A stretch of DNA of 64,000 bases, taken from Comamonadaceae bacterium OTU4NAUVB1. Lineage in GTDB: Bacteria > Pseudomonadota > Gammaproteobacteria > Burkholderiales > Burkholderiaceae_C. The translations under genes and the position numbers were made by a program. The stretch's first letter is position 1, and every line of letters begins with the position of its first letter. Below the pieces are notes generated by a model, which was not told the origin of the DNA, searched no databases, and saw only the letters and a list, made by a program, of their open reading frames with translations. This document shows positions 62,826-64,000 of this stretch, piece after piece. The stretch covers positions 124,001 to 188,000 of the forward strand of contig CP099607.1 of the NCBI GenBank assembly GCA_024372625.1, given 5' to 3'.

Positions 62826-64000
62826 ATGGGCGAAAGCCAACCTGCGGGACACCGGCTGCGCCGCTTCGGTGGCGCCCTGGCCTGCGCGCTGGTGCTCGCC
62901 TCGTGCGGCGGCGGTGGGGACGACGCGGCCACGGCCAGCGGCGCCGCGCGTGACGGCGCCACGACCGCCGGCGCGCCCGACGCACGCGCCGGCGCGGCGC
63001 CGGCGCTGAAGACGGCGCTGCCGGCGGCCGGCACCTGGGGTCCGCGGATCGTCCTGCCGCTCGTGCCCGCCTCGGCCGCCAACCTCCCCGATGGCAAGGT
63101 GCTGCTGTGGTCGGCCGACGACCGCTTCAACTTCAGCGGCAACGGCCAGGCCTACACGGCGGTCCTCGATCCGGTCACGGGCCAGTCCACGGAGCGTTTC
63201 GTGAACCTCACCGGCCAGAACATGTTCTGTCCCGGCACCACCAACCTGCCCGACGGCCGCATCCTGGTCAGCGGCGGCTCCAACGCCGAGAAGACCAGCG
63301 TCTACGACCCCCTGACCGGCGCCTGGTCGGTGGCCGCGCCGATGCGCATCCCGCGCGCCTACCAGGCCAACACCCTGCTGCGCGACGGCGCGGTCTTCAC
63401 GCTGGGCGGCTCGTGGGCCGGCGGCGTGGGCGACAAGCACGGCGAGATGTGGACCGAGGCGGCCGGCTGGAACCTGCTGACCGGCGTGCGGGTGGACGAC
63501 TTTCTGACGGCCGATCCGGCCGGCGCCTACCGCGCGGACAACCACATGTGGCTGCTGCCCGCGGGCAACGGCCAGGTCTTCCACGCCGGTCCCAGCACGC
63601 GCATGCACTGGATCGACACCACCGGCGTCGGCCGGGTGCAGGCGGCCGGCCCGCGTGGCGACGACGCCGACAGCATGAGCGGCAACGCCGTCATGTACGA
63701 CGCGGGCAAGGTGCTCAAGGTCGGCGGCTCGCCCGCCTACCAGGACAGCAACGCGACCCCGGCGAGCTACGTGATCGACATCCGCGCCGAGGCCAGGGTG
63801 CGCAAGCTCCGCCCCATGGCCTACGCGCGCGCCTTCCACAACAGCGTCGTGCTGCCCAACGGCCAGGTGATGGTGGTGGGCGGGCAGAGCCATGCCGTGC
63901 CGTTCTCCGACAACACTTCCGTGCTGCCCGCGGAACTGTGGGACCCGGCGAGCGAGACCTTCACCACGCTCGCGCCGATGAGCGTGCCGCGCAACTACCA
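62826..64000 (+). CDS. Galactose-oxidase-like copper-radical oxidase lipoprotein (N-terminal part)
   Basis: The open frame continues past the right edge. The 391 visible residues begin with a type-II signal (GGALACALVLASC-GGGG) and a 35-residue Ala-rich linker. Kelch-type blades closely resembling fungal galactose oxidase follow: NMFCPGT, PRAYQAN, FTLGGSWAGGVGDKHGEMW, YRADNHMWLL, GPSTRMHW, SGNAVMYDAGKVLKVGGSPAYQDS, FHNSVVLPNGQVMVVGGQ, and PRNYH at the edge. Cys135, Tyr179 and Trp197 have exactly the 44- and 18-residue spacing of Cys228, Tyr272 and Trp290, the thioether-radical cofactor of galactose oxidase. It is probably an outer-membrane-anchored alcohol or sugar oxidase. Confidence 0.92.
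   Translation, partial: MGESQPAGHRLRRFGGALACALVLASCGGGGDDAATASGAARDGATTAGAPDARAGAAPALKTALPAAGTWGPRIVLPLVPASAANLPDGKVLLWSADDRFNFSGNGQAYTAVLDPVTGQSTERFVNLTGQNMFCPGTTNLPDGRILVSGGSNAEKTSVYDPLTGAWSVAAPMRIPRAYQANTLLRDGAVFTLGGSWAGGVGDKHGEMWTEAAGWNLLTGVRVDDFLTADPAGAYRADNHMWLLPAGNGQVFHAGPSTRMHWIDTTGVGRVQAAGPRGDDADSMSGNAVMYDAGKVLKVGGSPAYQDSNATPASYVIDIRAEARVRKLRPMAYARAFHNSVVLPNGQVMVVGGQSHAVPFSDNTSVLPAELWDPASETFTTLAPMSVPRNY

Overview
The window is about 64 kb of very GC-rich chromosomal DNA from a betaproteobacterium, most likely order Burkholderiales. The support for this is three periplasmic Bug/TctC-type receptors each sitting beside a catabolic operon, a Cupriavidus-style czcICBA-RS metal-efflux locus, a gallate meta-cleavage cluster and many LysR regulators. 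I cannot name the genus. No rRNA, convincing tRNA, insertion sequence, prophage or CRISPR array was seen. The outermost genes are cut by the window edges.

Layout. 1-5.5 kb: partial AI-2E-type permease, two DUF2382 (YsnF/AvaK) stress proteins, a cation/proton antiporter, a leaderless solute-binding protein and a small unknown protein. 5.5-12.3 kb: S9 peptidase, a thioredoxin-reductase-like flavoprotein, DUF2244 protein, an orphan cytochrome oxidase subunit I (ctaD) and an NDH-2-like flavoprotein. 12.3-19.2 kb: small hydrophilic proteins, two DUF707-type glycosyltransferase-like proteins, a mannitol dehydrogenase/HAD phosphatase pair and an MFS transporter. 19.3-26.2 kb: Crp/Fnr regulator, a carnitine-type LysR/dehydrogenase/BKACE/Bug cluster and a PhoD phosphatase. 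26.5-35.5 kb: glycine-zipper protein, a decayed LysR gene, a small lipoprotein, a third DUF707 protein, an acyltransferase-3, an SGNH hydrolase lipoprotein, an alpha/beta hydrolase and an EamA exporter, with several AT-rich islands. 35.5-47.4 kb: a metal-resistance island (czcI-C-B-A-R-S, a CPC-type P-ATPase and its MerR regulator). 47.4-51.6 kb: a BLUF protein, an rpoN paralogue, a stand-alone HisKA protein, an NtrC-type response regulator and a small protein. 51.7-58.3 kb: gallate catabolism (ligJ, Bug, gallate dioxygenase, MBL lipoprotein, binding protein, twin-HTH LysR). 58.3-62.6 kb: Bug, CaiB CoA-transferase, HMG-CoA-lyase-like protein and divergent LysR. 62.8 kb to the end: a copper-radical (galactose-oxidase-like) lipoprotein.

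Main finding. A compact sigma-54 module lies at 47.4-51.6 kb: rpoN in apparent operon with a BLUF photosensor domain, divergent from a catalytic-domain-less HisKA protein and a sigma-54 activator. Ten intergenic copies of a near-perfect -24/-12 element (GG-N10-GC, typically CGGCATnCGGyTTGCC) were found by eye. Each lies directly upstream of a same-strand gene: nine between 5 and 17.3 kb and one just after the activator gene. Together they suggest a local sigma-54 regulon covering an S9 peptidase, two flavoproteins, an orphan ctaD, a DUF707 protein and small unknown proteins. The link between module and promoters is inference; the sequence elements are directly visible.
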